Shown here in pieces: positions 6,918 through 15,633 of a DNA stretch of 64,000 nt. Numbering within the stretch: position 1 is the stretch's first letter; every line of letters begins with the position of its first letter. The notes under the pieces were generated by a model, which was not told where the DNA came from, searched no databases, and saw only the letters and a program-made list of their open reading frames with translations. The translations under genes and the position numbers were made by a program. Origin of the DNA: Myroides sp. N17-2 (GTDB taxonomy: Bacteria > Bacteroidota > Bacteroidia > Flavobacteriales > Flavobacteriaceae); the NCBI RefSeq assembly GCF_002286775.1, contig NZ_NSGJ01000008.1, positions 1-64,000 on the forward strand, written 5' to 3'.

Positions 6918-8369
6918 ATGAGACTTATAAAATCTACTTTCAATAACTTCAGATGTTTCGAAAATTATAGTTTAGAATATGCTAAAGAATGTACTGTACT
7001 CATTGGTAAAAATGGCTCAGGAAAATCGAGTATATTATCAGCTATTCGAAGAGGAATGAGTTTTATGTTTGCTCAACCTAAAAATTTTGATCTATATCTT
7101 TCTACATCTAATAATTCAAAAGCAAAAGCATTCTATGCTTTAGAAGCTAATTTTGATCCGATAATAAGAACTTATAAATATCCTATTAAAAATACTTTTT
7201 CTGCTATTTATAAAGAAAGTGAACTTAATTGGTCTATGGCAATAAATGGTGAAGGAAAAGGTTTACTGTCTTCAAATTATTCAAATAGTTTAAATACTAT
7301 ACTATCTGACTATAATAAAAATCCAACTAGTAACTTGCCCTTGTTAGCTGTTTTTTCTGACTCATATCCACACCAGTTAATTAACTTGGGCGCAAAAGTA
7401 AAGAAGATTATCAATAATAATATATTACCAAGAGATTTTGGATATTATGGTTGGGATGATAGAACAAATTGTATTGAAATATGGATTGAACGATTTAATA
7501 AGATTTTTTTTGAAGAAAAAAATCTTTTGAATGAACTTGATAAACTTGAAAATTCAAAAAAATCTTTTGAAGAAAATGGTAATAGTGAAGAAACAGTTAA
7601 AGCTAAAGATACAATTCAAAAATTAGAGGAAACAATTTCTACACTTAAAAACACTATAGTGTTTAAAGAATTCCCTGAAGAAAGAAAATTTGTGCAAGAT
7701 ATATTGATTAATTTTACAAAAAAGACAAATTCCTATTCAGAATATGCAGGATATGATATAGAATTAATTAAAGTAGACGCGCATAAAATAGGGAATAAAA
7801 AAACTTTAGAATTTACATTTTCAGATGGAAGGATAATGAATTTTGATACTTTACCAATGGGGTACAAAAGGCTTATTTCAATTGTTTTTGATATTGCGTA
7901 TCGTTCTTATACATTAAATAAAAATACTAATACAGAAGGAATAGTATTAATTGATGAATTAGAATTACACCTTCATCCTGCATTACAACAAGATGTCTTA
8001 CAGAGATTTAAGACAACTTTCCCTTCCCTGCAGTTTATTATCACAACACACTCGCCTATAGTCATCACTAATTTAGAATTAAACGATAAGAATAAAATTA
8101 TAAAATTAAAACAAGAGAAAAACAAGTATTCATCTGAAGAAGTTGTAAACACTTTTGGTCTTGACTATAATGATGGAGTTAGTGAAATTATGGGAGCGAA
8201 TTATAGACAGGTTGAAATTGATAAACTAATTGACACTATTGTGATTCTTAAAAAATATGACAAATCAGATCAAGCTGAAAAACTATTAAATAAATTATAT
8301 GATATAGTAGGATCTGAGAATCTTCATATCAATAAGGAAATTAATAAAAGAGTAAATCAAAATAAATAA
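6918..8369 (+). CDS. ptuA: PtuA-like AAA/ABC-type ATPase (Septu)
   Basis: A 483-aa ATPase of the RecF/SMC/ABC kind. Walker A GKNGSGKS is at 30-37, a charged coiled-coil-like insert lies at about 195-250, a signature-like LPMGYKR is at 312-318, Walker B IVLIDE is at 342-347, and the switch His is in TTHSP at 376-380. Together with the HNH gene 8 bases downstream it matches Septu, in which PtuA forms a scaffold with the PtuB nuclease. The same pair serves retron Ec78, but no reverse transcriptase is present here. It begins 20 bases after cap3, so it may share the CBASS transcript. Confidence 0.82.
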   Translation: MRLIKSTFNNFRCFENYSLEYAKECTVLIGKNGSGKSSILSAIRRGMSFMFAQPKNFDLYLSTSNNSKAKAFYALEANFDPIIRTYKYPIKNTFSAIYKESELNWSMAINGEGKGLLSSNYSNSLNTILSDYNKNPTSNLPLLAVFSDSYPHQLINLGAKVKKIINNNILPRDFGYYGWDDRTNCIEIWIERFNKIFFEEKNLLNELDKLENSKKSFEENGNSEETVKAKDTIQKLEETISTLKNTIVFKEFPEERKFVQDILINFTKKTNSYSEYAGYDIELIKVDAHKIGNKKTLEFTFSDGRIMNFDTLPMGYKRLISIVFDIAYRSYTLNKNTNTEGIVLIDELELHLHPALQQDVLQRFKTTFPSLQFIITTHSPIVITNLELNDKNKIIKLKQEKNKYSSEEVVNTFGLDYNDGVSEIMGANYRQVEIDKLIDTIVILKKYDKSDQAEKLLNKLYDIVGSENLHINKEINKRVNQNK

Positions 8370-8377
8370 AATTAATT

Positions 8378-9205
8378 ATGATTTATTTAGATAAAACAAA
8401 CACTTCGGCCATAAAATATGTAGAAGACTTTATTAATAATAATTGGCTTCCTTATAATGATAACGATGATTGTAAATATATAAATATTGATTTTCGTGAT
8501 ATAAAAAATCCTGTATCAACTTTTAAAGCTTTCTTTGTTGAAGAACAAGAGAATATATGTTGTTACTGTAGTAGAAAAATCTTAAATGATAACAATACAG
8601 AATTAGAACATATTATTCCTTACGCTTTATCTGATATACTAGAATTTCAACTTTATTATGACCTGAGTCCTATTTTAGAAAACAATGTAATGCCTCAGGA
8701 TACTTTCATAAATACGCTTACAAAACGTATACTTCCTAAGTATCCTCATCGTATTGCATATCATAACATAGTCGCTTCATGTAATGGACAAACATTTAAA
8801 GGAAGTGAAGGTTTTACTTGTTGTAATCGAGAGAGAGGCAATGAATTCATTCCGCCTTTTAATTTAATACATAATAGTATTTCTTATCTTAAAGATGGAA
8901 CAATTGTTTATTTAGAGGATTTAGAAAACCAAAATGGCATTAATATTTTAAATCTTAATAAACCCTTATTACAACATATTAGAAGATTATGGTATTTATT
9001 TTCTTTATCGGATTTAACTATTAATGAAATTTTTCAATACGAACTTCCTTTAGATGAACATATAGTTATCAATGCTATAAATCATTCACCACAAATTGAA
9101 AAAGATACAAACCTATTAAAAGTATTTACAAATGGACTATGGGATATTTTCACGCAATATTCTTTCTTTTTCAATTATTATAGAATAAATTATCCTTCTA
9201 ATTAA
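8378..9205 (+). CDS. ptuB: PtuB-like HNH nuclease (Septu)
   Basis: A 275-aa HNH endonuclease. CCYCSRKI at 61-68 and ELEHIIP at 75-81 give the zinc knuckle and catalytic His region. YHNIVASC at 128-135 and TCCNRERGNE at 147-156 complete the Cys/Asn set seen in the HNH family that partners AAA ATPases in Septu and retron-Septu loci. PtuB cleaves nucleic acid once released or activated by PtuA. The start is 8 bases after ptuA, and no promoter is visible between. It is the last gene of the defence run; a strong hairpin terminator follows about 200 bases later. Confidence 0.8.
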   Translation: MIYLDKTNTSAIKYVEDFINNNWLPYNDNDDCKYINIDFRDIKNPVSTFKAFFVEEQENICCYCSRKILNDNNTELEHIIPYALSDILEFQLYYDLSPILENNVMPQDTFINTLTKRILPKYPHRIAYHNIVASCNGQTFKGSEGFTCCNRERGNEFIPPFNLIHNSISYLKDGTIVYLEDLENQNGINILNLNKPLLQHIRRLWYLFSLSDLTINEIFQYELPLDEHIVINAINHSPQIEKDTNLLKVFTNGLWDIFTQYSFFFNYYRINYPSN

Positions 9206-9894
9206 ACACCACATCCGCATCATATAATCCATACAAAACCCTGTAAATCAAAGTATATAAGATATTTTATCGAAAAAATTAAAATAAGTACATCTAAAAG
9301 TATCTTATATTACTAAATGTACTTATTCTGTACTAATTAGAGTAGCTAATTGACTGTATATTAGTATAGTATTACTTTCTGTATCGGTAAATAAAACAAC
9401 AAAAACCCTCTACATGGGAGATGTAGAGGGTTTTTTTGTGCAACTGTATTTCCTTAATCAAGTTATAGTAAAGAGAGAGATAAACAATAATTGTGCGCGA
9501 TTGTTTATTTAGTAAATTGGCTACTATCTCACTTGGGAATTGTAGCATACAGTTACTTTTAAGTTTTGTAGCCTAGGCTACTATATTTATATTACGTAAA
9601 GTCTAGTTAAAAAAAGCAGGAGTATTAATCACCTTAGCGCTATAGTTAAGCATGGGGATGTACTCTTGACTTTTGAGCAAATGTTCATATAAAGCTGTCG
9701 CTTTTTACAACAAATAGTAGTATTTGTTGTCCGTCTTATACTTATACAATCTTGTTTTTGGGGGAAGAAGTACCGTATCTTTTAATTATGGTACAAAATA
9801 CGAAATTTATACGGATAAAGAATATGATTTAAAGCAGTTATTCTTAATTTAAATTGTTGTATATTAAGGAGTTTGGTAAAATCACCATACGTGA
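9206..9894. other. Gene-free stretch between Septu and the IS element
   Basis: About 690 AT-rich bases without a convincing gene. It holds a strong terminator hairpin (9401-9437), an AAGTACAT...ATGTACTT inverted repeat near 9295-9346, and a 43-codon open remnant at 9721-9852 that reads as protein-like (...GGRSTVSFNYGTKYEIYTDK...) but has no start. The remnant may be the tail of a decayed gene. Confidence 0.5.
9401..9437 (+). terminator. Intrinsic terminator after the defence operon
   Basis: AAACCCTCTACAT, a short GGGAG loop, then ATGTAGAGGGTTT with seven T residues. The A run on the other side lets it work on both strands. Confidence 0.75.
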
Positions 9895-9986
9895 TGGGTA
9901 TTTCGGTCTGACCGTGCCACTCATTTCGGTCAAATGGTGCCACTTTGAAAAGTCTTACAATAATACAAAAAAAGTTACATCAAACT

Positions 9987-10715
9987 TTAAAAGTTTGTCT
10001 TTCTCATAGAATCACCGTTAAGTTCAATTCTATGAGAAGAGTTTACGATACGATCTAAAACTGCGTCGGCTATGGTGTTCTCGCCAATTAGTGGATACCA
10101 TGCAGATACTGGTATTTGAGAAGATAGAACAATTGAGGCTTGATTATACCTTTGATCAACGATATCGAAGAGTACTTCCCTAATAAGATTATCAAAGGGT
10201 TGTAATCCAAAATCATCAAGAATAAGTAAGTCACATTTGAGTATTTTCTTCATTTCTCTTTGGTAAGTGCCATCTATTTTACTTGATTTAAGTAGATTAA
10301 AAAGGTTAGCTGTATTAAAATACAGGACTTTGTGTTCCATTAAACAAGCTTGATATCCCAGTGCTTGTGCTAAATAGCTCTTACCAACACCACTAGCTCC
10401 TGTTATGATAATGTTTTGTTTTTTAAGCATAAAATCTAATGTTGCTAATCGGCTAAACATATTCTTATCTAAACCTCTGTGATGGGTGTAGTTGATATCA
10501 GCTATACTGGCATTTTGCCTAAAATTAGCTTGTTTGATTAGTCTTTCTACTTTTCTATTCTGTCTGTTTTCATATTCGTGATCAGTTAATAATGCAATGT
10601 ATTCATCTATAGTAAAGGATGTTGTAGTACTGTCCTTTAGGTGTCTGCTGTGCAGTGTAGCCATATCGTTTAATCGCATAGCTTTTAGTTTTTCGATCGT
10701 TTGATTGTTATCCAT
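9987..10715 (-). CDS. istB: IstB-like transposition helper ATPase
   Basis: A 242-aa AAA+ ATPase of the IstB/DnaC type. The Walker A loop GASGVGKS lies near residue 105 and Walker B LLILDDFG near 160; the N-terminal ~60 residues form the IstB helical domain. IstB remodels target DNA and stimulates the IstA transposase; it also confers target immunity in some relatives. It follows istA with an 18-base gap on the minus strand inside the IS21 element. Full length, with no frameshift. Confidence 0.92.
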   Translation of the reverse strand: MDNNQTIEKLKAMRLNDMATLHSRHLKDSTTTSFTIDEYIALLTDHEYENRQNRKVERLIKQANFRQNASIADINYTHHRGLDKNMFSRLATLDFMLKKQNIIITGASGVGKSYLAQALGYQACLMEHKVLYFNTANLFNLLKSSKIDGTYQREMKKILKCDLLILDDFGLQPFDNLIREVLFDIVDQRYNQASIVLSSQIPVSAWYPLIGENTIADAVLDRIVNSSHRIELNGDSMRKTNF

Positions 10716-10733
10716 ATAATTGATTATTAAAGT

Positions 10734-12287
10734 TTATTGATAAGAAGAAGCTCCTCTGATGTTATTATGTGAAGGGATGTGAGGAGTATCGGCATTGAGT
10801 TCTTGTATCGTTTCTTGGTTTAGATCCATCTTGTTCTTAAGGATGTTTTGAATATGGTTATAAGTAGCAATATTCTCTTTCAAAGCAAGTTCGCAAGCTT
10901 TGTCAAGTCTATGTGAACCATAGCCGCGATGTAGTTGTATAATCCCTAAAACTCGCTTATAACCTATCTCTGGATATTCAACATTATCCAGTGTTTTTTC
11001 AACGCACTTAACCACATTCTCACCATGTGCTTTAGCTTGTTTTTTAAAGTACTCAGGGCTCCAACTAGAATAAAACTGATGTGTACTAGATAGATGTTCC
11101 TTATCTGTGGTATAAATTCCTTTTGCAAAACTTCTTTTATGTGATGCTATGCGCAAATGATTGTAATAAATTTCTACCGTAGTATTGGTGTAATGAATAG
11201 TGGTTTGATTCCCTATATAGCGATATGGGACACTGTAGTAGCTCTTATCAGGTGAAAAATATACATAGCCTATCTTTTGGACTTTAGCTGTCTTATAATC
11301 CTTGATTTGATAATTAGTACTTGGTAAAGGTTTAAGGTATTGTCTTTCTATGGATTGATAAAGCTCTACACGACTTGCTTCTTTGCGTTGAAACAGAAGT
11401 TGATTATAATAAGTTAGTCTATTTCGTATCTCTGCGTTTAGTTCTTCTAAGCTAAAGAATGTCATTTCTCTAATGGGATAAGATATTCTTTGATACACTA
11501 GGTGAACTGCATTCTCTACAAGGGCTTTATCTTGTGGAGAGTAGGCTCTAGTTGGATTTACAACACATCCATAATGAGAAGCAAAGTCTTTAAAACTTCT
11601 ATTTATTTCAGCCTCATATTTACTAGAACGAGAAACAGCCGATTTTAAATTGTCTGATACAATAGCAAGAGGAACTCCTCCATAAAAACTAAGTGCGTTA
11701 GCACAACATATTATCAAATCCTCTTTTTTCTGACTCTGACAGACTTGCACATAGGTGTATTGACTATGAGGTAGAATAGCTACAAATACTTCTACAGGTA
11801 TTATTTCACCAGTACTTTTGTCAACATAAGAAAGTTTTTTACCTGCAAAGTCGATATACATTTCTTTTCCAGGTTCATGTTCTAATTTCATAGAACCTTT
11901 TATCTCTTTATACTTTCGATTATAGTGTTCCATAAACTGAGTATAACTATAGGGATTTACAACTGTATCAGCGTATTGACTATAATGATATAAAAAGGTA
12001 AAACCTGGGTGATTACGAGCTTTATTAACTGTTTCGAAGTACAGCATCAACTGGTTATGACGTTGTGTATCAACAGTTGTAAAACTTGAGAAAAGCTCTG
12101 ATAATTGAGGTGTTTCAAACGATAACAATTGCTCTAATGAATAATCACTAGCAGCAAATAATTGCATATAGGTATTAATGGTGTTGCGGGAAATACCTAA
12201 TGTATTGGCTATTTTTCGGTTGCTATAGCCATCTAAATGCAAGGTAATAATTTGTTTTAAGTCCATTGGATCAAGTTTATTAGCCAT
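10734..12287 (-). CDS. istA: IS21 transposase IstA
   Basis: A 517-aa DDE transposase. An N-terminal HTH (YSNRKIANTLGISRNTINTY, residues 21-40) binds the element ends. The catalytic triad is visible as Asp146 in YIDFAGK, Asp212 in VSDNLK and Glu258 in LVENAV. The C-terminal part holds the small barrel common to IS21 transposases. Upstream of its start lie the terminal-repeat arrays of the right end. All catalytic residues are present, so the protein should be functional. Confidence 0.94.
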   Translation of the reverse strand: MANKLDPMDLKQIITLHLDGYSNRKIANTLGISRNTINTYMQLFAASDYSLEQLLSFETPQLSELFSSFTTVDTQRHNQLMLYFETVNKARNHPGFTFLYHYSQYADTVVNPYSYTQFMEHYNRKYKEIKGSMKLEHEPGKEMYIDFAGKKLSYVDKSTGEIIPVEVFVAILPHSQYTYVQVCQSQKKEDLIICCANALSFYGGVPLAIVSDNLKSAVSRSSKYEAEINRSFKDFASHYGCVVNPTRAYSPQDKALVENAVHLVYQRISYPIREMTFFSLEELNAEIRNRLTYYNQLLFQRKEASRVELYQSIERQYLKPLPSTNYQIKDYKTAKVQKIGYVYFSPDKSYYSVPYRYIGNQTTIHYTNTTVEIYYNHLRIASHKRSFAKGIYTTDKEHLSSTHQFYSSWSPEYFKKQAKAHGENVVKCVEKTLDNVEYPEIGYKRVLGIIQLHRGYGSHRLDKACELALKENIATYNHIQNILKNKMDLNQETIQELNADTPHIPSHNNIRGASSYQ

Positions 12288-12299
12288 CTCTTATCGTTT

Positions 12300-12495
12300 T
12301 ATAAACAACAAGATAGATGTAATTAACTTTCCAAAGTGGCACGGTTTGAACCGAAATAACTTTAAGAGTTATTTTTAGTGGCACAAATCAAACCGGAAAT
12401 TGGCACCATTCGAAACGGAATAATGGCACGGTTTGACCGAAATAGGTGGCACAAGTACTCCGAAATCACTGGCACTAATCGAACCGTAATATCCA
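12300..12495 (-). repeat. Right-end repeat array of the IS21 element
   Basis: Multiple short related units such as GTGGCAC, CGGTTTGA and GAAACGGAAT alternate in this 195-base tract, with counterparts at the left end (9895-9950). These are the likely IstA binding sites. The outermost unit is the terminal inverted repeat. Confidence 0.65.
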
Positions 12496-12574
12496 CGTGA
12501 AGAGCGTGACGGTTTTATCACCAAATATCATATTACTTAGTCGTACTTGAGGCTTTTGGAACCTGTTTATTTAT

Positions 12575-12631
12575 CCCAAAATAGGCAATAGACTAATTAG
12601 CTTGTAGTATTTAGTCTTTGCCTATTTTGGG
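12575..12631. terminator. Long inverted repeat, bidirectional terminator-like
   Basis: CCCAAAATAGGCAATAGACTAA and its near-exact reverse complement are separated by 13 bases, giving arms of ~22 bases. It lies just past the 3' end of the DUF6891-like gene. It lacks a strong T run on the minus strand, so termination or mRNA 3' protection are both possible. Confidence 0.45.
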
Positions 12632-12642
12632 TGTATATGAAG

Positions 12643-13290
12643 CTATGCGTTTTTTAGCATTGTCTCTGCTACAGTATCATAATCCAAGATAAGTGTATTC
12701 TCTGGTTTATATGTTTGTTGCCAAGGGAAGTTTACAATAGAAATCTTTTGAGTAGCGCTTTCATCCCATTCGGTATGAAGGCCGTTTTTATTTAGTATCT
12801 CTATTATTTTTTTACCCACAGCGATAGAGTCCTCATCTTTCTCTGAATTCATATCTTGGAATGCAAGTGTTAAGAAAGGATCTTTCTCTCTAAACGCACG
12901 TTGTAAGTCTTGTTCGTGGTAGAAGCATATCCCTGCTGACTTTTTACCTTTAGCCACTAGTTTTGTCTCTACTTGTTCTACTTCATAATATCCATCATCT
13001 ACTGTATATCCTGTATAGTGAAGCGCTATGATATTGTGTTCGACTAATTGATCAAATGCCTTGATTAACTTTTGTGTAGTAGTAGGAACGTGCCAGTTTT
13101 TACTAGCTTTAAGAAGTTGTCTCTGTTCCTTTTGGATCATTTCTTGTATCCATTTGTCACTTACTGTACCTTCCAATTCATTATCGCGAATCTCTTCAGC
13201 GATAAATTCTGCTATCTCTTCAGTATCCCAAAACCCAGATTTAACTAAATAGCTTATAGAGTCAGCTATAAATTTTTGTTCTTCTGTCAT
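12643..13290 (-). CDS. DUF6891-like protein, 215 aa
   Basis: A soluble protein with no signal peptide. The middle region (GICFYHEQDLQRAF, about residues 139-152) and the VDDGYYEVEQ stretch resemble the DUF6891 family, whose function is unknown; I place it there from memory of the pattern only. It begins 5 bases after the stop of the enoyl-CoA hydratase-like gene on the same strand, so the two form an operon. A long inverted repeat follows its stop. No catalytic motif can be named. Confidence 0.7.
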   Translation of the reverse strand: MTEEQKFIADSISYLVKSGFWDTEEIAEFIAEEIRDNELEGTVSDKWIQEMIQKEQRQLLKASKNWHVPTTTQKLIKAFDQLVEHNIIALHYTGYTVDDGYYEVEQVETKLVAKGKKSAGICFYHEQDLQRAFREKDPFLTLAFQDMNSEKDEDSIAVGKKIIEILNKNGLHTEWDESATQKISIVNFPWQQTYKPENTLILDYDTVAETMLKNA

Positions 13291-13295
13291 ATATG

Positions 13296-14402
13296 TTATT
13301 TTTTTAAATTTTTAAATGGGTGGTTATCCTCTGTCCACAGTGGTGTGAAGTGACTATCTACCCATTGTGAAGTAACTTGATTAAAGTTCTCAGGAGACCA
13401 CTTCGGAGACTGATCTTTATCGATTAACAGTGCTCTAACTCCTTCAGAAAAGTCTGGATGTATAGTAAATTGACAAGTTAGGTTAAGCTCAGATCTAAAT
13501 ACTTCTTCTAAACTGTAGTTTTTACTCTCACTAAGTTGTCTAAATATTACTTGAGTAGAAGTAGGTGAGCCTTTAGTGAAGAAGGCATATCCTGCCGCAA
13601 CCCATTCATCAGTCTTGGCTAGAGGCTCCACGATAGTGATGAACTCCTGTACTGAAGTGATCCCTTCTAATGCAGTTATTAGAGGCTGGTGCTCCATTGC
13701 TTGTGATAGAGGTAAGTCAGTCGTAGCTGTGCTTGCTTGTTCTAATAAAGCATTGATCTTTTCTGTAAGGTTATCACTACTACTTATTTGTATTAAATCA
13801 TTTACAAGTGTTTCTTTTGCAGTAGAAGGTAGGCAATAGTCCGCTATACCTAGATATAAGGCGTCTGCTGCCGTAAATCTAGTTCCTGTTAGCCCAAAGT
13901 ACATTCCATAGGCTGATGGCATCTTATTTAGGAAATAGGAAGCTCCTACGTCGGGATATAATCCTATGCTGATCTCAGGCATCGCTAATAAGCTGCGTTC
14001 TGTAACGATGCGGTGTGAACCACCTGCTAATAGACCTAGTCCACCACCCATCACGATACCGTCTCCCCATATAATTATAGGTTTAGCATACGTATGGATT
14101 AGATAATCGACACTGTATTCTGTAATAAAGTATTCCACACATAATGGAGGTACTTGTGTAGGATCTATTAAACGCTGCTCTTCTATAGCACCGCGTACTT
14201 GGCGAATATCTCCACCGGCACAAAAGGCTTTCGGTCCCGCACCTTGCAAGAATACACAGGTAATGGCATCGTTATGCAGCCAATCTTCTAGTGTTTGCTT
14301 TAGTGCGGTGACTATTTCTAAAGACAATGCATTAAGTGATTTCTCAGAATTAATAGTTATAATCCCTAAGTTGTTTTTTATATCTGTAAGTACTACACTC
14401 AT
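13296..14402 (-). CDS. 3-hydroxyisobutyryl-CoA hydrolase-like (crotonase fold)
   Basis: A 368-aa crotonase-superfamily enzyme. AFCAGGDIRQ (near residue 60) and GGGLGLLAGGSHR (near 118) form the oxyanion hole, and PEISIGLYPDVGASY (near 142) holds the conserved acid. The C-terminal ECH_2 extension and the length match 3-hydroxyisobutyryl-CoA hydrolases of valine breakdown rather than short enoyl-CoA hydratases (~260 aa). It hydrolyses or hydrates short acyl-CoA thioesters in the cytoplasm. First gene of a two-gene minus-strand unit with the DUF6891-like gene. Exact substrate is inferred from family. Confidence 0.82.
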   Translation of the reverse strand: MSVVLTDIKNNLGIITINSEKSLNALSLEIVTALKQTLEDWLHNDAITCVFLQGAGPKAFCAGGDIRQVRGAIEEQRLIDPTQVPPLCVEYFITEYSVDYLIHTYAKPIIIWGDGIVMGGGLGLLAGGSHRIVTERSLLAMPEISIGLYPDVGASYFLNKMPSAYGMYFGLTGTRFTAADALYLGIADYCLPSTAKETLVNDLIQISSSDNLTEKINALLEQASTATTDLPLSQAMEHQPLITALEGITSVQEFITIVEPLAKTDEWVAAGYAFFTKGSPTSTQVIFRQLSESKNYSLEEVFRSELNLTCQFTIHPDFSEGVRALLIDKDQSPKWSPENFNQVTSQWVDSHFTPLWTEDNHPFKNLKK

Positions 14403-14574
14403 AGTCTAAATGTTTTGTTTATAGGTTTTACCCTAGCTATATCAAAGTAACAAAGATAATCATACCAAACTGAACTTGTAAAGTAGAATCACTTTTATAT
14501 GATAAGGTGTTGTGGCTTATGAGGTAATGTAAGCGAATACCTCTTATACACAGGGCTGTCATAACCTATTTACC

Positions 14575-15633
14575 TCATTCTTTCTGTTCCACTCTGATAT
14601 CTGAAATTTCTAAAATAGAACGTGCGCCATCAATTATTCCAAAAGGTGAAGTGGGTGTATATTCTTTTTTATCTCCTTTTTCTTTTACCTCTTTAGGGTG
14701 TTTTATTATTTGTTTATTTATTCGACGTGTATAGCCTGGTGGGGTCCACTTTTTTAATTCCCCTTCATTGAAGGGGTGCCTAACAGGCGGGGTAGTCTCT
14801 CCTTCTTTTAAAGGTAGAGAACTTTCTGCTTCGGTAGTCGAAACCACCTCTTCTAGATACTGTTTTAAAGCTATTTCTTGTACTTGTTCAAGAGGCATAA
14901 CCTCTGTTATTTCTTGTTGTCTGTTACCAGTTTCCTGCTCCCCGTTCCCCGTTTCCTGCTCTCCGTTCCCTGTTTCCTGTTCCCCGATAAGCTCTATCAT
15001 CCCATGAAAACAGCTGGTACTATGTATGCTACCATCAGCAGACTTCCACATACTCCAAAAGTAAACTTTCCCTTTATTCCATTCTTGAGGTAGGCTGAAG
15101 TGAGCATATTTATCCCCACGATTTCCTATGTTAGGAATCGCAGTGAACAGATCCAAATCTTCGTTATACAGCATCATTGTAAGGGAATCGGTATCTAGTG
15201 TCAAGGCATTAACCAAGCTATTATCCCATTGCACTTTGAATTTGCCTGTTTTGAGGATATTGATTTTTCTAATCACAGCAGGAGCAAGGTTTCCGATAGA
15301 TAAGATCGTTTTTTCTATAACGATATGTTGTAAGCCATCGATTATCGTAATGCCTTGCTTCATCAGTCTTGAGATCATTTGTTCTTTTCCATTCATCCAT
15401 TTTTCACCATTGTGAACAGCAGGACAATGCGCATTGACAAAGTCTCTAAACTTGCTAGCATAGGTAGATACTAAACTCATCTTGTCCCACTGAAGTAATT
15501 GTTTCGGGGTTGCCTTTTTACTTGATTTTCGAGGTTTAGTGCGCAAATAATTTACTCCTCTCCAAATACATCCTACTACTGGACCTATTTTTCCTCTTAC
15601 TGCACCTAGTATTCCTTGTTTAATTTCTGCCAT
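14575..15633 (-). CDS. DUF6266 protein with repeat-derived tail
   Basis: A 352-aa protein. Residues 1-~215 match the DUF6266 family of Bacteroidota (start MAEIKQGILGAVRGKIGPVV, later two FNIII-like beta regions); function unknown. Family members usually stop near here. This one continues ~135 residues with three GEQETGN units (217-237) and a PLKEGETTPPVRHPF stretch. Both look like translated intergenic repeat DNA captured by the reading frame. The tail is low-complexity and probably unstructured. A Gly/Lys-rich N-terminus and multicopy habit are typical of the family. No operon partner is visible; the downstream gene is 170 bases away. Confidence 0.75.
   Translation of the reverse strand: MAEIKQGILGAVRGKIGPVVGCIWRGVNYLRTKPRKSSKKATPKQLLQWDKMSLVSTYASKFRDFVNAHCPAVHNGEKWMNGKEQMISRLMKQGITIIDGLQHIVIEKTILSIGNLAPAVIRKINILKTGKFKVQWDNSLVNALTLDTDSLTMMLYNEDLDLFTAIPNIGNRGDKYAHFSLPQEWNKGKVYFWSMWKSADGSIHSTSCFHGMIELIGEQETGNGEQETGNGEQETGNRQQEITEVMPLEQVQEIALKQYLEEVVSTTEAESSLPLKEGETTPPVRHPFNEGELKKWTPPGYTRRINKQIIKHPKEVKEKGDKKEYTPTSPFGIIDGARSILEISDIRVEQKE
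14710..14835. repeat. Dispersed-repeat-like sequence inside the DUF6266 gene
   Basis: The stretch encodes PLKEGETTPPVRHPFNEGE on the minus strand and CLTGGVVSPSFKGRE on the plus strand. It has a CCCCTTCATTGAAGGGG hairpin. This kind of sequence recurs in intergenic repeats of many Bacteroidota; only one copy is in this window, so the call rests on recognition. Confidence 0.4.
14923..14985 (-). repeat. Three tandem 21-base units (GEQETGN repeat)
   Basis: Three nearly identical units encoding Gly-Glu-Gln-Glu-Thr-Gly-Asn in tandem, inside the DUF6266 gene. The unit length is a multiple of three, so copy changes would keep the frame. Confidence 0.8.

Larger units (their letters stand above)
9895..12495 (-). 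mobile_element. Complete IS21-family insertion sequence
   Basis: The element spans ~2.6 kb with istA and istB on the minus strand. The ends are imperfect inverted repeats: TGGGTATTTCGGT at 9895 and, reverse complemented, TGGATATTACGGT at 12495. Similarity continues inwards through GTGCCA...ATTTCGG. Several further repeats of the GTGCCA/TTTCGGT kind lie inside both ends, typical of IS21 transposase-binding arrays. CGTGA is directly repeated at 9890-9894 and 12496-12500, a 5-base target duplication. Intact genes, ends and duplication suggest a recent or still active insertion. The empty site would have been an imperfect palindrome (TTTGGTAAAATCACC...GGTTTTATCACCAAA). Confidence 0.88.

Noticed and set aside
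6918-9205. ATPase/HNH pair as part of a retron (Ec78 type)
   Set aside because: No reverse transcriptase gene and no msr/msd-like structured RNA were found next to the pair, so a plain Septu-like system is the better reading.
12575-12631. Inverted repeat as an outer end of a larger transposon around the IS21 element
   Set aside because: Both arms lie on the same side of the IS, no matching copy is seen on the left, and the IS has its own ends and target duplication.
14923-14985. Short tandem repeats as a possible CRISPR array
   Set aside because: The units abut with no unique spacers, encode GEQETGN in frame, and no cas genes are present.
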